Positions 45,060-54,872 of a stretch of 64,000 nt of DNA are shown here, in pieces. A program made the translations under genes and the position numbers. Origin of the DNA: Bacillota bacterium (GTDB lineage: Bacteria; Bacillota; Clostridia; Clostridiales; Clostridiaceae); contig JAEXZL010000218.1 in assembly GCA_023451395.1 (NCBI GenBank), forward strand, positions 1 to 64,000, written 5' to 3'. Positions within the stretch are counted from its first letter, which is position 1. Each line of letters starts with the position of its first letter. The notes under the pieces were generated by a model that was not told the DNA's origin, ran no database searches, and saw only the letters and a program-made list of their open reading frames with translations.

Positions 45060-45074
45060 TGTAATCGTTTTACA
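45060..45074. promoter_or_regulatory. Cre-like sequence in the symporter-kbl intergenic region
   Basis: TGTAATCGTTTTACA has TGTAA/TTACA arms around a CG but is one base longer than the 14-bp cre consensus. Weak evidence. Confidence 0.3.
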
Positions 45075-45124
45075 ATGAATAGATGAAAACAGTGAAATCA
45101 ATGATTTTTTTTAATATTTTCTTA

Positions 45125-45153
45125 TGGATACCTATATATTAGTCTGTTATAAT
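45125..45153 (+). promoter_or_regulatory. Probable kbl promoter (extended -10)
   Basis: TGTTATAAT (extended -10, TATAAT at 45148-45153) with a weak TGGATA at 17-bp spacing. Confidence 0.5.
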
Positions 45154-45229
45154 ATACTAGAGAAACAAATACTGAAATTTGTGTTTATAAAATCTACATA
45201 AAAAAATTATTTTATAAGGAGGGAGCTAA

Positions 45230-46420
45230 ATGGGAAGTAAGGCATTAGATAATTTCTTAAAGACTAATCTTCAGGAGTTAAAAAGTAAAGGCTTATACAA
45301 CCAGATAGACAGTCTTCAAGGAGCAAACGGACCAATAATAAGCATAAAGGGAAAAGAGCTTATAAACCTTTCCTCAAACAACTATTTAGGACTTGCAACA
45401 GATGATAGGATGAAAAAGGCAGCAATAGAAGCTACAGAAAAATATGGGGTAGGAGCTGGAGCAGTTAGAACTATTAACGGAACCCTGGATATCCATGATG
45501 CTTTAGAGAAAAAACTAGCTGAATTTAAACATACTGAGGCTGCTATAGCTTTTCAGTCTGGATTTAATTGCAATGCAGGAGCAATACAGGCAGTTATGAA
45601 TAAAAATGATGCTATTTTATCTGACGAACTAAACCATGCATCTATTATTGATGGCTGCAGATTATCTGGAGCAAAGGTAATAAGATATAAACATAATGAT
45701 ATGGAGGACCTTAGAGAAAAGGCAAAGGCTGCAAGAGAAAGTGGACTTTATCAAAAGCTAATGGTCATATCTGATGGAGTGTTTTCAATGGATGGTGATG
45801 TTGTTGACCTTCCAGGAATGGTTAAAGTGGCAGAAGAGATGGACTTAATAACTTATATAGATGATGCTCATGGCTCAGGAGTAATGGGAAAGGGTGCAGG
45901 AACAGTTAAGCATTTTGGCCTTTCTCATAAAATAGATTTCCAAATAGGAACCCTTTCCAAGGCTATAGGTGTAGTTGGGGGCTATGTGGCTGGATCAAAG
46001 GACTTAATTGACTGGCTTAAGGTAAGAGCTAGGCCGTTCCTATTCTCCACCTCCTTAACCCCTTCAGCAGCAGGAGCATGCATAGAGGCCATAGATATTA
46101 TGACAGAAAGCACAGAGCTTCATGACATCCTTTGGGAAAATGGAAATTATTTAAAGGCAGGACTTAAGAGCTTAGGCTTCAATATAGGAAAAAGTGAAAC
46201 TCCTATAACTCCCTGCATTATTGGAGATGAGAAGCTTACCCAAAGTTTTAGTAAGAGACTTATAGAAGAGGGAGTATATGCAAAATCAATAGTATTCCCA
46301 ACTGTTCCTTTAGGGACTGGAAGAGTAAGAAATATGCCTACAGCAGCACATACAAAGGAAATGCTTGATAAAGCCATAGAGATATATAAAAAGGTTGGTA
46401 AAGAACTTAAGGTGATTTAA
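45230..46420 (+). CDS. kbl: 2-amino-3-ketobutyrate CoA ligase (glycine C-acetyltransferase)
   Basis: 396-aa PLP-dependent alpha-oxoamine synthase-family enzyme that splits 2-amino-3-ketobutyrate with CoA to glycine and acetyl-CoA. Lys244 in [14 protein letters not shown] binds [13 protein letters not shown] supplies the Asp-His pair. Length fits Kbl. ATAAGGAGGGAGC precedes the ATG. A threonine dehydrogenase gene, which makes its substrate, begins 36 bp after its stop. 8-amino-7-oxononanoate synthase is the main alternative, but no biotin gene is near. Confidence 0.92.
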   Translation: MGSKALDNFLKTNLQELKSKGLYNQIDSLQGANGPIISIKGKELINLSSNNYLGLATDDRMKKAAIEATEKYGVGAGAVRTINGTLDIHDALEKKLAEFKHTEAAIAFQSGFNCNAGAIQAVMNKNDAILSDELNHASIIDGCRLSGAKVIRYKHNDMEDLREKAKAARESGLYQKLMVISDGVFSMDGDVVDLPGMVKVAEEMDLITYIDDAHGSGVMGKGAGTVKHFGLSHKIDFQIGTLSKAIGVVGGYVAGSKDLIDWLKVRARPFLFSTSLTPSAAGACIEAIDIMTESTELHDILWENGNYLKAGLKSLGFNIGKSETPITPCIIGDEKLTQSFSKRLIEEGVYAKSIVFPTVPLGTGRVRNMPTAAHTKEMLDKAIEIYKKVGKELKVI

Positions 46421-46455
46421 ATAACTTAACTTAAATATTATAATGGGGGAGTACT

Positions 46456-47411
46456 ATGAAAAAAATACTTGTTACCGGGTCCTTAGGGCAGATAGGTTCT
46501 GAGCTTGTAACCTATATGAGAGGGATATACGGCAGTGATAATGTAATAGCAACAGATATCAGAAGACCAGAAGATCATCCAGTGGTTAATGGTGGTGTAT
46601 TTGAAGAACTTGATGTATTAGACGGAAATAAAATGGGAGAAATCGCAAAGAAGTATGAGGTCGATACTATAATTCATCTTGCAGCTCTTCTTTCAGCGGT
46701 AGCTGAGGCTAAGCCAGCCCTTGCCTGGCAGATAAATATGGGTGGGTTATTTAACGCCTTAGAGGTAGCCAGAGAGCTTAATTGTAAGTTCTTTACTCCC
46801 AGCTCAATTGGAGCTTTTGGAGATAGTACACCAAAGGATAACACTCCTCAGGATACAATCCAGAGGCCTGGAACAATGTATGGGGTAACTAAGGTTTCCG
46901 GAGAGCTACTATGTGATTACTATTTTAAAAAGTTTGAGTGGATACCAGGGGAGTAAGATTCCCAGGACTCATATCCTATGTTGCTCCTCCAGGAGGTGGA
47001 ACTACGGATTATGCAGTAGATATCTATTATAAAGCCCTTACTGAAGGGAAATATACTTCTTATATAGCAGAGGGTACTTATATGGATATGATGTATATGC
47101 CTGATGCCTTAAAGGCAATAGTAAAGCTTATGGAAGCAGATCCAAGCAAACTTCAATATAGGAATGCTTTCAATATAACAGCTATGAGCTTTGAACCTTC
47201 AGAGATAGCAAAGGAAATAAGAAAACACATTCCTAGCTTTGAAATGAACTATGCTGTAGATCCAGTAAGACAGGCAATAGCAGACTCCTGGCCAAATTCC
47301 ATAGACTCTAGTGCAGCTATAGAGGAGTGGGGCTTTAAGGCTGACTATAACCTGAGTACTATGACTGTAGATATGCTAGATAAGCTTAGAAATAAACTAA
47401 ATATAAAATAA
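46456..47411 (+). pseudogene. tdh: L-threonine 3-dehydrogenase (NAD-epimerase type), frameshifted
   Basis: Two frames together give an about 318-aa short-chain-dehydrogenase/epimerase-type threonine dehydrogenase, oxidising threonine to 2-amino-3-ketobutyrate. The first part (46456-46956) has the NAD motif [12 protein letters not shown] and the catalytic YGVTK; it ends prematurely at TAA. The second frame resumes as [20 protein letters not shown] and runs to 47411. One G is missing near 46936 (the expected FGVDTRG reads out of frame). The region has no long homopolymer. It is either a recent mutation that blocks the pathway, or a sequence error. Confidence 0.85.
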
Positions 47412-47433
47412 GTATAAATAATTATTTAATAAA

Positions 47434-47478
47434 GAGTGCCTTGGGGTTTATAATAATACTAAGGTACCCTTTTATTTT
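47434..47478 (+). terminator. Terminator after tdh
   Basis: GAGTGCCTT pairs with AAGGTACCC-side bases through mismatch and wobble, followed by TTTTATTTTT. The loop is large. Confidence 0.5.
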
Positions 47479-47497
47479 TATGTAAAGGATGAGGATA

Positions 47498-47935
47498 ATG
47501 GAAAGTAGATTTTATATAGTAAATGGAGAAATTCTTCAAGATGTAGTAAAAAGGGTTGTAGAAGTTAAGGAACTTTTGCATAAAGGTAAGGTAAAAGATA
47601 TTACTGAGGGAGTCAAGGAGGTTGGTATAAGCAGGAGTGCATATTACAAGTATAGAGATAAGGTATTCCCAGTATCGGAGGGGGTCCAGAGTCAGAAGGC
47701 AACCTTAGCCCTTCTTATATCTCATAAGGCGGGGGCTTTATCTAGAATACTAGATACTATAGCTGCAAATAACGGTAATGTTTTAACCATAAGTCAGGAT
47801 CTGCCTATTAACAATTCTGCAAATGTAACCATAACTTTAGATATATCAGGCCTCGCTGGAGAAATCAAAGGGCTTTTAGATGTGCTTTCTAAAGATGACA
47901 ACGTTCTAAAAAGCAAGCTCCTTGCTGTAGAATAG
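47498..47935 (+). CDS. ACT-domain protein (UPF0735/PheB-like)
   Basis: 145-aa protein. The N-terminal about 65 residues are helical with a putative helix-turn-helix (GVKEVGISRSAYYKYRDKVF). Residues about 70-145 form an ACT domain (KATLALLISHKAGALSRILD). This is the UPF0735/PheB family, small regulators that probably bind an amino acid. ATG at 47498 is preferred because AAAGGATGAGG is correctly spaced; an in-frame ATG at 47489 overlaps that site. In many clostridia it is near homoserine/threonine genes, fitting its place behind kbl-tdh. Confidence 0.87.
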   Translation: MESRFYIVNGEILQDVVKRVVEVKELLHKGKVKDITEGVKEVGISRSAYYKYRDKVFPVSEGVQSQKATLALLISHKAGALSRILDTIAANNGNVLTISQDLPINNSANVTITLDISGLAGEIKGLLDVLSKDDNVLKSKLLAVE

Positions 47936-48006
47936 TAAGGGAAATATGGATTAATAAAGTTTAAAATGGTATAATAGCTTAATAGAATTATAAGGGGTGA
48001 CCTAAG

Positions 48007-49248
48007 ATGGAAAAAAAGGTATTCTTAAACAATAGAAAAAGACTCTTAAATAGGATTAATGAAAACGCTGTTGTTCTTTTGTTCTCAGGAGCTGCACCAA
48101 AGAAAAGTGCTGATGAAGAATATATGTACACACCAAATAGAAACTTTTACTACCTTACAGGTATTGCAGAGCCAAATATAGCATTAATGCTCACAAAGAT
48201 TAATGGGGAGTATGATGAAAAGCTTTTTATTAAAAAGTCTAATCCGGAGCTGGAAAGATGGGTAGGAAAGACTATTGGAAAAGAGAAGGCTGAAGAGTTA
48301 TCTGGTGTTAAGAAAATAGGCTATGTGGAAGAATTAGAAGGAGCACTTCATTCCTATATTTCCGCAAGAGATTTAGTTGTAGTTTATATGGATATGGAAA
48401 GAGATAGCTTTCAGAGCAATAAGAGCTACAGCGAGGTTTATGCTGGAGGCTTAAAGGAAAAATATCCTCAGGTTATTGTAAAGAACGTATATAATATGAT
48501 AGCAAATCTAAGGCTAATTAAGGCTCCTCAGGAGGTAGAAGTGCTTCAAGAGGCAATTGATATAACCATTGAGGGAATTGAAACTCTTATGAAGAAGGCT
48601 AAACCAGGAATGAAGGAGTATGAGCTTGAAGCATATTTTGATTTTGTGTGTAAATCTAGAGGCATCAAGGATTATGCTTTTAAAACTATAGCTGCTTCAG
48701 GGGTAAATAGTACTATTTTACATTACGTAGATAATGATGCCACTATTTCAGAGGGAGATTTAGTACTCTTTGATTTAGGCGCGCAATATAAATATTATAA
48801 TGCTGATATTACTAGAACCTTTCCTGTAGGAGGAAGCTTTTCAGAAAGGCAAAAAGAGGTTTACAATGCAGTTCTTAGGGTTAATGAAAGAGTTATAGAA
48901 GCAATTAAACCTGGTGTTAGCTATTTAGAGCTAAATGATTTGTCAAAGGAATGGATTGCAGAGGAATGCATTGCTCTTGGCCTTATAAAGGAGAAGGAAG
49001 AAGTAACTAAGTATTACTGGCATGGCATAGGTCATAGCCTTGGCTTAGATACTCATGATGTAGGAGGCAGAGATATTAAGTTCCAGCCTGGTATGGTTTG
49101 GACTGTAGAGCCTGGAATTTACATTGAAGAGGAAAAAATAGGAGTAAGAATAGAGGACGATATTCTGGTAACAGAAGATGGGTGCATTAATTTAACCTCT
49201 GGTATGATTAAATCTGTAGAGGATATTGAAGCTTTTATGAAAAAATAA
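48007..49248 (+). CDS. Xaa-Pro aminopeptidase (M24B)
   Basis: 413-aa cytosolic metallopeptidase removing N-terminal residues before proline. N-terminal creatinase-like domain with a PNRNFYYLTG motif, then the pita-bread catalytic domain with five metal ligands visible in FDLGAQ, NADITRT, GIGHSLG, VEPGIY and RIEDD. Length matches PepP. ATAAGGGGTGACC precedes the ATG. It could release proline peptides imported by the Opp transporter. Ends with a strong terminator. Confidence 0.93.
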   Translation: MEKKVFLNNRKRLLNRINENAVVLLFSGAAPKKSADEEYMYTPNRNFYYLTGIAEPNIALMLTKINGEYDEKLFIKKSNPELERWVGKTIGKEKAEELSGVKKIGYVEELEGALHSYISARDLVVVYMDMERDSFQSNKSYSEVYAGGLKEKYPQVIVKNVYNMIANLRLIKAPQEVEVLQEAIDITIEGIETLMKKAKPGMKEYELEAYFDFVCKSRGIKDYAFKTIAASGVNSTILHYVDNDATISEGDLVLFDLGAQYKYYNADITRTFPVGGSFSERQKEVYNAVLRVNERVIEAIKPGVSYLELNDLSKEWIAEECIALGLIKEKEEVTKYYWHGIGHSLGLDTHDVGGRDIKFQPGMVWTVEPGIYIEEEKIGVRIEDDILVTEDGCINLTSGMIKSVEDIEAFMKK

Positions 49249-49255
49249 ATAAAAA

Positions 49256-49295
49256 TAGGCGTAAGTTATATATTAACTTATGCCTTTTTATTTTA
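49256..49295 (+). terminator. Terminator after the Xaa-Pro aminopeptidase gene
   Basis: AGGCGTAAGTTA pairs with TAACTTATGCCT, followed by TTTTATTTTATT. Confidence 0.85.
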
Positions 49296-49350
49296 TTCAT
49301 TATAGTGTATAATATTGTTAATAATTTATCAAATAAGGGGCCGATGGATA

Positions 49351-52300
49351 GTGAGATACAATGAGAATATAATCCTAAGCTATACCGATAGAGATACATA
49401 TATTAAAGGCTTGGAATATTATAATAAAAATGTATTAGAGGATTTTACCGTTCAGATATTACCTACTGATAATTCTACAGTGAATAGATATTCCATTGAT
49501 ACCTGGGTACCATCCATGAAGGATGAGAATGAGTATAATGTGCAGGTTGCCTTCAATGATAGCAGTGGCTTTACCTGTTTTCACTGTGATTGTGCATACT
49601 TTAAAGGCTCTTATAGAAGGAAGGGACTCTGCGAACATCTTGTGGCAGTTTTGTTAAAATACTTTAAGGAAAAAAGCAGGCTTATTGTTAGAGAAAGAAG
49701 GGAATTTCAGGCTCAGAAGCTCTTAAATAAGTTTAATAATATTCTAGAAGAGGAGCAAAAGGAAAAGCTTCCTATAAATCTTGGCATTCATTATTATTAC
49801 TATGGATCAGAGAGAATAAAAAGCTATGGAGAAATCCGTATAGGAACATCTAGACTTTATATCTTAAAGGATGTGGAAGCTTTTATTGAGGCTGTCATTG
49901 AGGGAAGAAGCTATACTGTATCTAAAATGTTTACCTACAATCCTTTTTGTCAGGAATTTACGGAGGATGGAGAAAAAATCATTGATTTTTTAAAGGAGAT
50001 TTATGAATTAAACCAGATAAATCGTATAGGAGCAGACTACAGTAGAAATAGAATTAAGCTACTTGAGGGAAGAAAGTTCTATATACCTTCAAGGCAGCTA
50101 AAGCGATTTTTACATATTTCCTCAAAGAATCTCACAAATGTTACTATAAATGAGCGTGAGCTGGGAGCCATTCCTTTTTATGAAAAAGAAATACCTTTTA
50201 CCTTTGAGATAAGTAAATTAGATAAGGATATTGAGATAAAGCATCAGGGAGAATTACCTCTTCCCTTAGAAGAGGATAAAGAAATTTTTTACTACAAGGA
50301 TGCATTATATAGGCCTTCAAAGGAAAAGGTTAAATTTTATTCCTTGTTGAAGGAGGTATTTGGCTGCGAAGAATCTCCTAAGATAAGAGTAAAGGAAGAA
50401 GAGGAGAGTTTTGGAGGATATATTATACCACTATTAAAGAATATATCTAAAAATCTATATATTCATAGGGAAGTAGATGATATCTATTATACTCATGACC
50501 TTAGAGCAGAAGCCTATATTGACCGAAGAGGGAACAGAATTTATATAAGGCTTATCTATAATTATGGAGATAAAAGCATAGTAATGCCCCAGGAAAATCT
50601 TAGTGTTGATAGAGACACTAGATATGTAATAAGAGACATGATAAAAGAAAAAGAGATTGAAGGGCTTCTTGGGAGGCTGGGGTTTGAAGCTTCAGAGGAT
50701 GAATATATACTTTTAGGTGAGGATGAAGAGATTAGCTTTTTGAATAAAGGGGTAGGAGAGCTTAAAGAACTCTGTGAGGTTTATTATTCAGATAGCTTTA
50801 AAGCTCTTAGAGTTTATGATTATAAAAGCTTCAATGTAAAGCTAGGGCTTAATAAAAGTAATCTGTTAAAGGTAGACTTTACTCTAAAAGATTTACCAGA
50901 AGAGGATTTGAAAAGAATCTTTAAGGCTATAAAGCAGCAAAAAAAGTATTATAGGCTTACTGATGGAAGCTTTTTAGAGCTTGAGAGTAATGAACTGAAA
51001 AGGCTTTTAAATCTCTTAGATAAGCTTGGAATTAAGAAAGATAATCTTGTAAATAATAATGCACAACTTCCATTATATATGGCCTTATCCGCAGAAAAGT
51101 TAGGGGAGCTCTTCAGTTTGGAAGGATTAACCTTTGATGCAGAAGCTACCTCTAGACTTAAGGAGATAAAAGAACCCTTAAATCAGGAATTTCTTGTTCC
51201 AGAAAGCCTTAAAGCAGTGCTTAGAGATTATCAGCTTACAGGCTATAAATATTTAAAGTACCTGTCAGAAAAGGGTCTTGGAGGGATTCTAGCTGATGAG
51301 ATGGGACTGGGTAAAACTCTACAGGCAATTGCACTTATTCTTTCTGATAGGGAAAAGGGCCCTTCTATAGTGGTGGCGCCAACCTCTCTGGTATACAACT
51401 GGAAGGAGGAAATTAGCAAATTTGCTCCTGAATTAACTGTTACCATAGCAGAAGGAACCCCCGAGAAAAGGGGGGAGCTTATTAAAAATACTGAGAATTA
51501 TGATGTTATAATAACCTCTTATGCTCTCATAAGAAAGGATATTGATCATTATAAAACCTTAGATTTCAATCTTTGCATAATCGATGAAGCTCAGTATATA
51601 AAAAATCCTTATTCTCAAAATGCCGCCAGTGTTAAGGAGATAAAAAGCAGAGCACGTTTTGCTCTTACAGGAACACCAATTGAAAATTCCCTTTCGGAAC
51701 TATGGTCAATTTTTGACTTTATCCTCCCAGGATATCTTTTGTCTTTAGATTCCTTTAACTCTGTTTTTTTAGGGCCAATTACTAAGGAAAGCGGCACAGA
51801 AGCCTTTGAAAAGCTCAATGCGCTTATAAAGCCCTTCATACTTAGGCGGGTAAAGAAGGATGTGGCAAAGGAGCTTCCAGAAAAAATATATCATAAGTTT
51901 TATGTCACTATGACACCGGAACAAAAAAAGCTATATACCTCATATCTAGCTGCTGTAAGCAAGGATATTAGAAAGGAAATACAGCTTCAAGGCTTTGAAA
52001 AAAACCGTATAAAAATTCTTGGAGCTTTAACAAGGCTCAGGCAGATATGCTGTGATCCTTCAGTATTTGTAGAAGGCTATGAGGGAGGCAGCGGAAAGCT
52101 TGAGGCTCTGAGAGAACTTTTGGCCCAGGCTTTGGAGGAAGGGCATAAGATACTAATATTCTCACAATTTACATCTATCTTAAAAAATATCGGAATACTT
52201 CTTAAAAAGAACAATGAAGCTTTTTTCTATCTAGATGGGACTACTTCCCCAGAGGAAAGAATAAGTCTTGTAGAAAGCTTTAATAATCAAAAGGAAGTAG

Positions 52301-52617
52301 GAGTTTTCTTAATATCTCTAAAGGCCGGAGGTACAGGCTTAAATCTTACTTCCGCAGATTTGGTGATCCACTATGATCCATGGTGGAATCCTGCTGTAGA
52401 GGAGCAGGCAACGGATAGGGCTCACCGCATAGGACAAGAAAATACTGTGGAGGTTATTAAGCTTATAACCAAGGGTACTATTGAAGAAAAGATAAATAGG
52501 CTGCAGGAAAAAAAGAGTAAGCTTATTTATAAGGTCTTATCAAAAGAGGAAGGACAGGGCTTTATAAGCTCCTTTACGGAAAATGACCTTTTAGAGCTTA
52601 TAGCACCAAGTGAATAA
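49351..52617 (+). CDS. SWIM zinc-finger SNF2-family helicase
   Basis: 1088-aa Swi2/Snf2-type DNA translocase. A SWIM zinc finger near residues 70-105 (FHCDCAYF with CEHLVAVLL) is followed by a bacterial SNF2-associated region and the two-lobe ATPase: motif I DEMGLGKT (about residue 650), motif II DEAQ in IIDEAQYIKNP, and motif VI region DRAHRIGQ. Such proteins are common in Firmicutes; roles in replication, repair or transcription remodelling are not settled. The GTG at 49351 with AAGGGG upstream is preferred; longer in-frame TTG starts lack a ribosome site. Confidence 0.9.
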   Translation: MRYNENIILSYTDRDTYIKGLEYYNKNVLEDFTVQILPTDNSTVNRYSIDTWVPSMKDENEYNVQVAFNDSSGFTCFHCDCAYFKGSYRRKGLCEHLVAVLLKYFKEKSRLIVRERREFQAQKLLNKFNNILEEEQKEKLPINLGIHYYYYGSERIKSYGEIRIGTSRLYILKDVEAFIEAVIEGRSYTVSKMFTYNPFCQEFTEDGEKIIDFLKEIYELNQINRIGADYSRNRIKLLEGRKFYIPSRQLKRFLHISSKNLTNVTINERELGAIPFYEKEIPFTFEISKLDKDIEIKHQGELPLPLEEDKEIFYYKDALYRPSKEKVKFYSLLKEVFGCEESPKIRVKEEEESFGGYIIPLLKNISKNLYIHREVDDIYYTHDLRAEAYIDRRGNRIYIRLIYNYGDKSIVMPQENLSVDRDTRYVIRDMIKEKEIEGLLGRLGFEASEDEYILLGEDEEISFLNKGVGELKELCEVYYSDSFKALRVYDYKSFNVKLGLNKSNLLKVDFTLKDLPEEDLKRIFKAIKQQKKYYRLTDGSFLELESNELKRLLNLLDKLGIKKDNLVNNNAQLPLYMALSAEKLGELFSLEGLTFDAEATSRLKEIKEPLNQEFLVPESLKAVLRDYQLTGYKYLKYLSEKGLGGILADEMGLGKTLQAIALILSDREKGPSIVVAPTSLVYNWKEEISKFAPELTVTIAEGTPEKRGELIKNTENYDVIITSYALIRKDIDHYKTLDFNLCIIDEAQYIKNPYSQNAASVKEIKSRARFALTGTPIENSLSELWSIFDFILPGYLLSLDSFNSVFLGPITKESGTEAFEKLNALIKPFILRRVKKDVAKELPEKIYHKFYVTMTPEQKKLYTSYLAAVSKDIRKEIQLQGFEKNRIKILGALTRLRQICCDPSVFVEGYEGGSGKLEALRELLAQALEEGHKILIFSQFTSILKNIGILLKKNNEAFFYLDGTTSPEERISLVESFNNQKEVGVFLISLKAGGTGLNLTSADLVIHYDPWWNPAVEEQATDRAHRIGQENTVEVIKLITKGTIEEKINRLQEKKSKLIYKVLSKEEGQGFISSFTENDLLELIAPSE

Positions 52618-52620
52618 ATA

Positions 52621-52654
52621 AAAGGCTGAGCATATATTTTTTTGCTCAGCCTTT
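52621..52654. terminator. Bidirectional terminator
   Basis: AAAGGCTGAGCA/TGCTCAGCCTTT stem with a T-rich loop between the convergent helicase and corA genes. Confidence 0.8.
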
Positions 52655-52657
52655 ATC

Positions 52658-53647
52658 TTATAGCCACTTTTTTCTTTTAAAATAAATAATTTGTACTATT
52701 ATTAGAATAACCATCACCAGTATTGTTATGGGATAGGCAATCTTAAATTCTAACTCAGGCATATATTTAAAATTCATACCATATATTCCTGCAATTAATG
52801 TTAAGGGAGCCATTATGGTTGTTATAACTGTTAAAAACTCCATGGTCTGATTCATTTTATTAGAAAGCTTAGTTTCATAAATGGAAAGATCCGTGGCAAG
52901 GGTATCCATTTCTGCTTCCAGAGTTTCATAGATCTTAAAGGTATTGTCATAGATAGTCTTTATATATTTTATGTTTTCCTCGCATATAAAGCTATAGTCA
53001 TAGCTTATAAGGGCGTAGGTTACGGTTCTTAAAGAAGTAACCACTCTTTTGAATTTTAATATCTTTCTTCGGAGCTTTAAAATGGTTGTTTGAAGTTCGC
53101 TGCTTGCACCTTTAATTAATTGGTTTTCTATATTTTCCACAAGTACTTCTAGATCCTCTAGGGCAACAAAATACTCGTCGCAGATGCTATCTAATATAGT
53201 ATATAGCATGGTGTCGGTTTTATCTTTAAAGGCCAGGGCATTAGAAGCTAAATGATTCCATATGGAACTGAATATTTCTGATTCTTCATTGCCAATAGTA
53301 ATTATCACCTTTTCATTTATAATAAAGCTTTTTTTCACCCAACGGATATTTTTCTCCAGAGAACTCTCCTTAAGTATGGCCATATCTATGGTATAAAACT
53401 CTGTGTTCTTTTCAACAATAGATCTTCTTCCTTTGATTTTCCTTAGAGGATCTGGGCTAAGGTAGTTAAAGAACTCTGTTATTACCTCAAGGTAGTAATC
53501 AATATCCTCATCTTTATTTTTATCAATATCTATCCATAAAAGATCATATTTTATATTATGAATTTCCTCTAGAAACTGATCTTTTTCCATAAAGTCTGTT
53601 TTAAGTATTGTTTTTACGTTTTTATAGCTATACATATATCTAATCAT
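52658..53647 (-). CDS. CorA-type magnesium/cobalt transporter
   Basis: 329-aa CorA-family channel. A long cytoplasmic helical domain is followed by two C-terminal membrane spans with the selectivity motif GMN in YGMNFKY and a basic C-terminus (KRKKW). Expected to form a pentamer admitting Mg2+ or other divalent cations. The ATG at 53647 is chosen because GAGGTGG precedes it; the upstream in-frame start at 53680 contains that site within the reading frame. Confidence 0.88.
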   Translation of the reverse strand: MIRYMYSYKNVKTILKTDFMEKDQFLEEIHNIKYDLLWIDIDKNKDEDIDYYLEVITEFFNYLSPDPLRKIKGRRSIVEKNTEFYTIDMAILKESSLEKNIRWVKKSFIINEKVIITIGNEESEIFSSIWNHLASNALAFKDKTDTMLYTILDSICDEYFVALEDLEVLVENIENQLIKGASSELQTTILKLRRKILKFKRVVTSLRTVTYALISYDYSFICEENIKYIKTIYDNTFKIYETLEAEMDTLATDLSIYETKLSNKMNQTMEFLTVITTIMAPLTLIAGIYGMNFKYMPELEFKIAYPITILVMVILIIVQIIYFKRKKWL

Positions 53648-53813
53648 TTTAACCACCTCTTTGTATATATTATAAAGCATTGAATCCTCATTGAGTATGG
53701 CTGGTTTTTAAAATTAATTTAAACAACAAAAAGAAAAGAGATGATTATTTATGAACTTATGATATAATATTTTTAAAATTTAGATGAATTTAGCAAGAAA
53801 GGAGAGGAAAAAA

Positions 53814-54206
53814 ATGTGGAAGGAATTTAAAGATTTTGCCCTCAGGGGTAATGTGCTAGATTTGGCAGTAGGTGTAATAATCGGAGGTGCATTCAATAAA
53901 ATTGTATCCTCCTTAGTAGAAAATATTCTAACTCCTATTTTAGGTGTTATACTTGGTAAGGTTAATTTATCATCAATATCCTTATTTCCCTTCGGAGTTG
54001 AAGTTAAATTGGGAATGTTCCTTCAGAGCATAATAGATTTTGTAATCATAGCCTTTACAATTTTTATTATGGTTAAGGTTATTAATAATTTTAGACGAAA
54101 AGAAGATAAGGAAGAAAGTAAAGAGGAAGCAGAGGTTAAGTTTACTAAGGAAGAAGAGCTCTTAATGGAGATAAGAGATATCTTAAAGTCTGGTAAGGAT
54201 GAATAA
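53814..54206 (+). CDS. mscL: Large-conductance mechanosensitive channel
   Basis: 130-aa channel protein releasing solutes on hypo-osmotic shock. The opening WKEFKDFALRGNVLDLAVGV and GGAFNKIVSSLVENILTP are the MscL N-terminal amphipathic helix and first span; the second span is about residues 65-90, followed by an acidic cytoplasmic helix. AAGGAGAGG precedes the ATG at 53814, preferred over an in-frame ATG at 53784. Its end overlaps the next gene start by 8 bp. Confidence 0.94.
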   Translation: MWKEFKDFALRGNVLDLAVGVIIGGAFNKIVSSLVENILTPILGVILGKVNLSSISLFPFGVEVKLGMFLQSIIDFVIIAFTIFIMVKVINNFRRKEDKEESKEEAEVKFTKEEELLMEIRDILKSGKDE

Positions 54207-54864
54207 TGCAATAGGAATAGTTGTATCCTTTGCTTTTGTCATAGGGATACTTGCATTTACCTCCATATTGGTTAAGGCTGGATTAGTTAAGGGAGAGGGA
54301 AGCAGAAAGCTTATTCACATAGGGGTAGCAAATTGGTGGATAATTGCAATGATATTTTTTGATAATCCTATATATGCTTCAATAGTCCCTGGGGTTTTTG
54401 TAATAGTAAACTACATATCTTATAAGAAACAGCTTATAAAGGCCATGGAGAGAGATGGTAGCAAAAGGGATATGGGTACGGTTTATTATGCCATCTCCCT
54501 TTTTATCCTTACATTAATTACCTTTGGTAGTGATTTTCATCCCTTTATTGGGGCCATAGGTATATTAGTTATGGGCTATGGTGATGGCTTTGCAGCAATC
54601 ATTGGAGAAAGCTATGGTAAGCATAGCATAGGCTTTAAGGGGTCAAAGAAGACCCTAGAGGGAAGCCTTGCTATGTTCATTTTTTCTTTTATTGTTATTT
54701 CATATCTGCTATTTATCTATAGCGATGGGGCGACACTGCTTATAAGCTTTTTATTAGCTGTTTATGCTACTTTAGCAGAACTCTTTACCCCTCAGGGCTT
54801 TGATAATCTTACAGTACCCTTAGGTACCTCGGCCCTCTATTGTCTATTACTTTTTTTAATATAG
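54199..54864 (+). CDS. Dolichol/phytol kinase-like (VTE5-type) membrane protein
   Basis: 221-aa membrane protein with about six to seven spans. The RKLIHIGVANWW motif near the N-terminus and GDGFAAIIGESYGKHSIGFKGSKKTLEGS place it with the SEC59/VTE5 (dolichol kinase/phytol kinase) and CDP-diglyceride-synthase-like family, which transfer phosphate from CTP or related nucleotides to a prenol. It overlaps mscL by 8 bp. The next gene, 8 bp downstream, is a DUF92 protein; plant phytyl-phosphate kinase VTE6 belongs to that family. Substrate in a Clostridium is unknown; a polyprenol or farnesol is inferred. Confidence 0.82.
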   Translation: MNNAIGIVVSFAFVIGILAFTSILVKAGLVKGEGSRKLIHIGVANWWIIAMIFFDNPIYASIVPGVFVIVNYISYKKQLIKAMERDGSKRDMGTVYYAISLFILTLITFGSDFHPFIGAIGILVMGYGDGFAAIIGESYGKHSIGFKGSKKTLEGSLAMFIFSFIVISYLLFIYSDGATLLISFLLAVYATLAELFTPQGFDNLTVPLGTSALYCLLLFLI

Positions 54865-54872
54865 GAGCTAAA

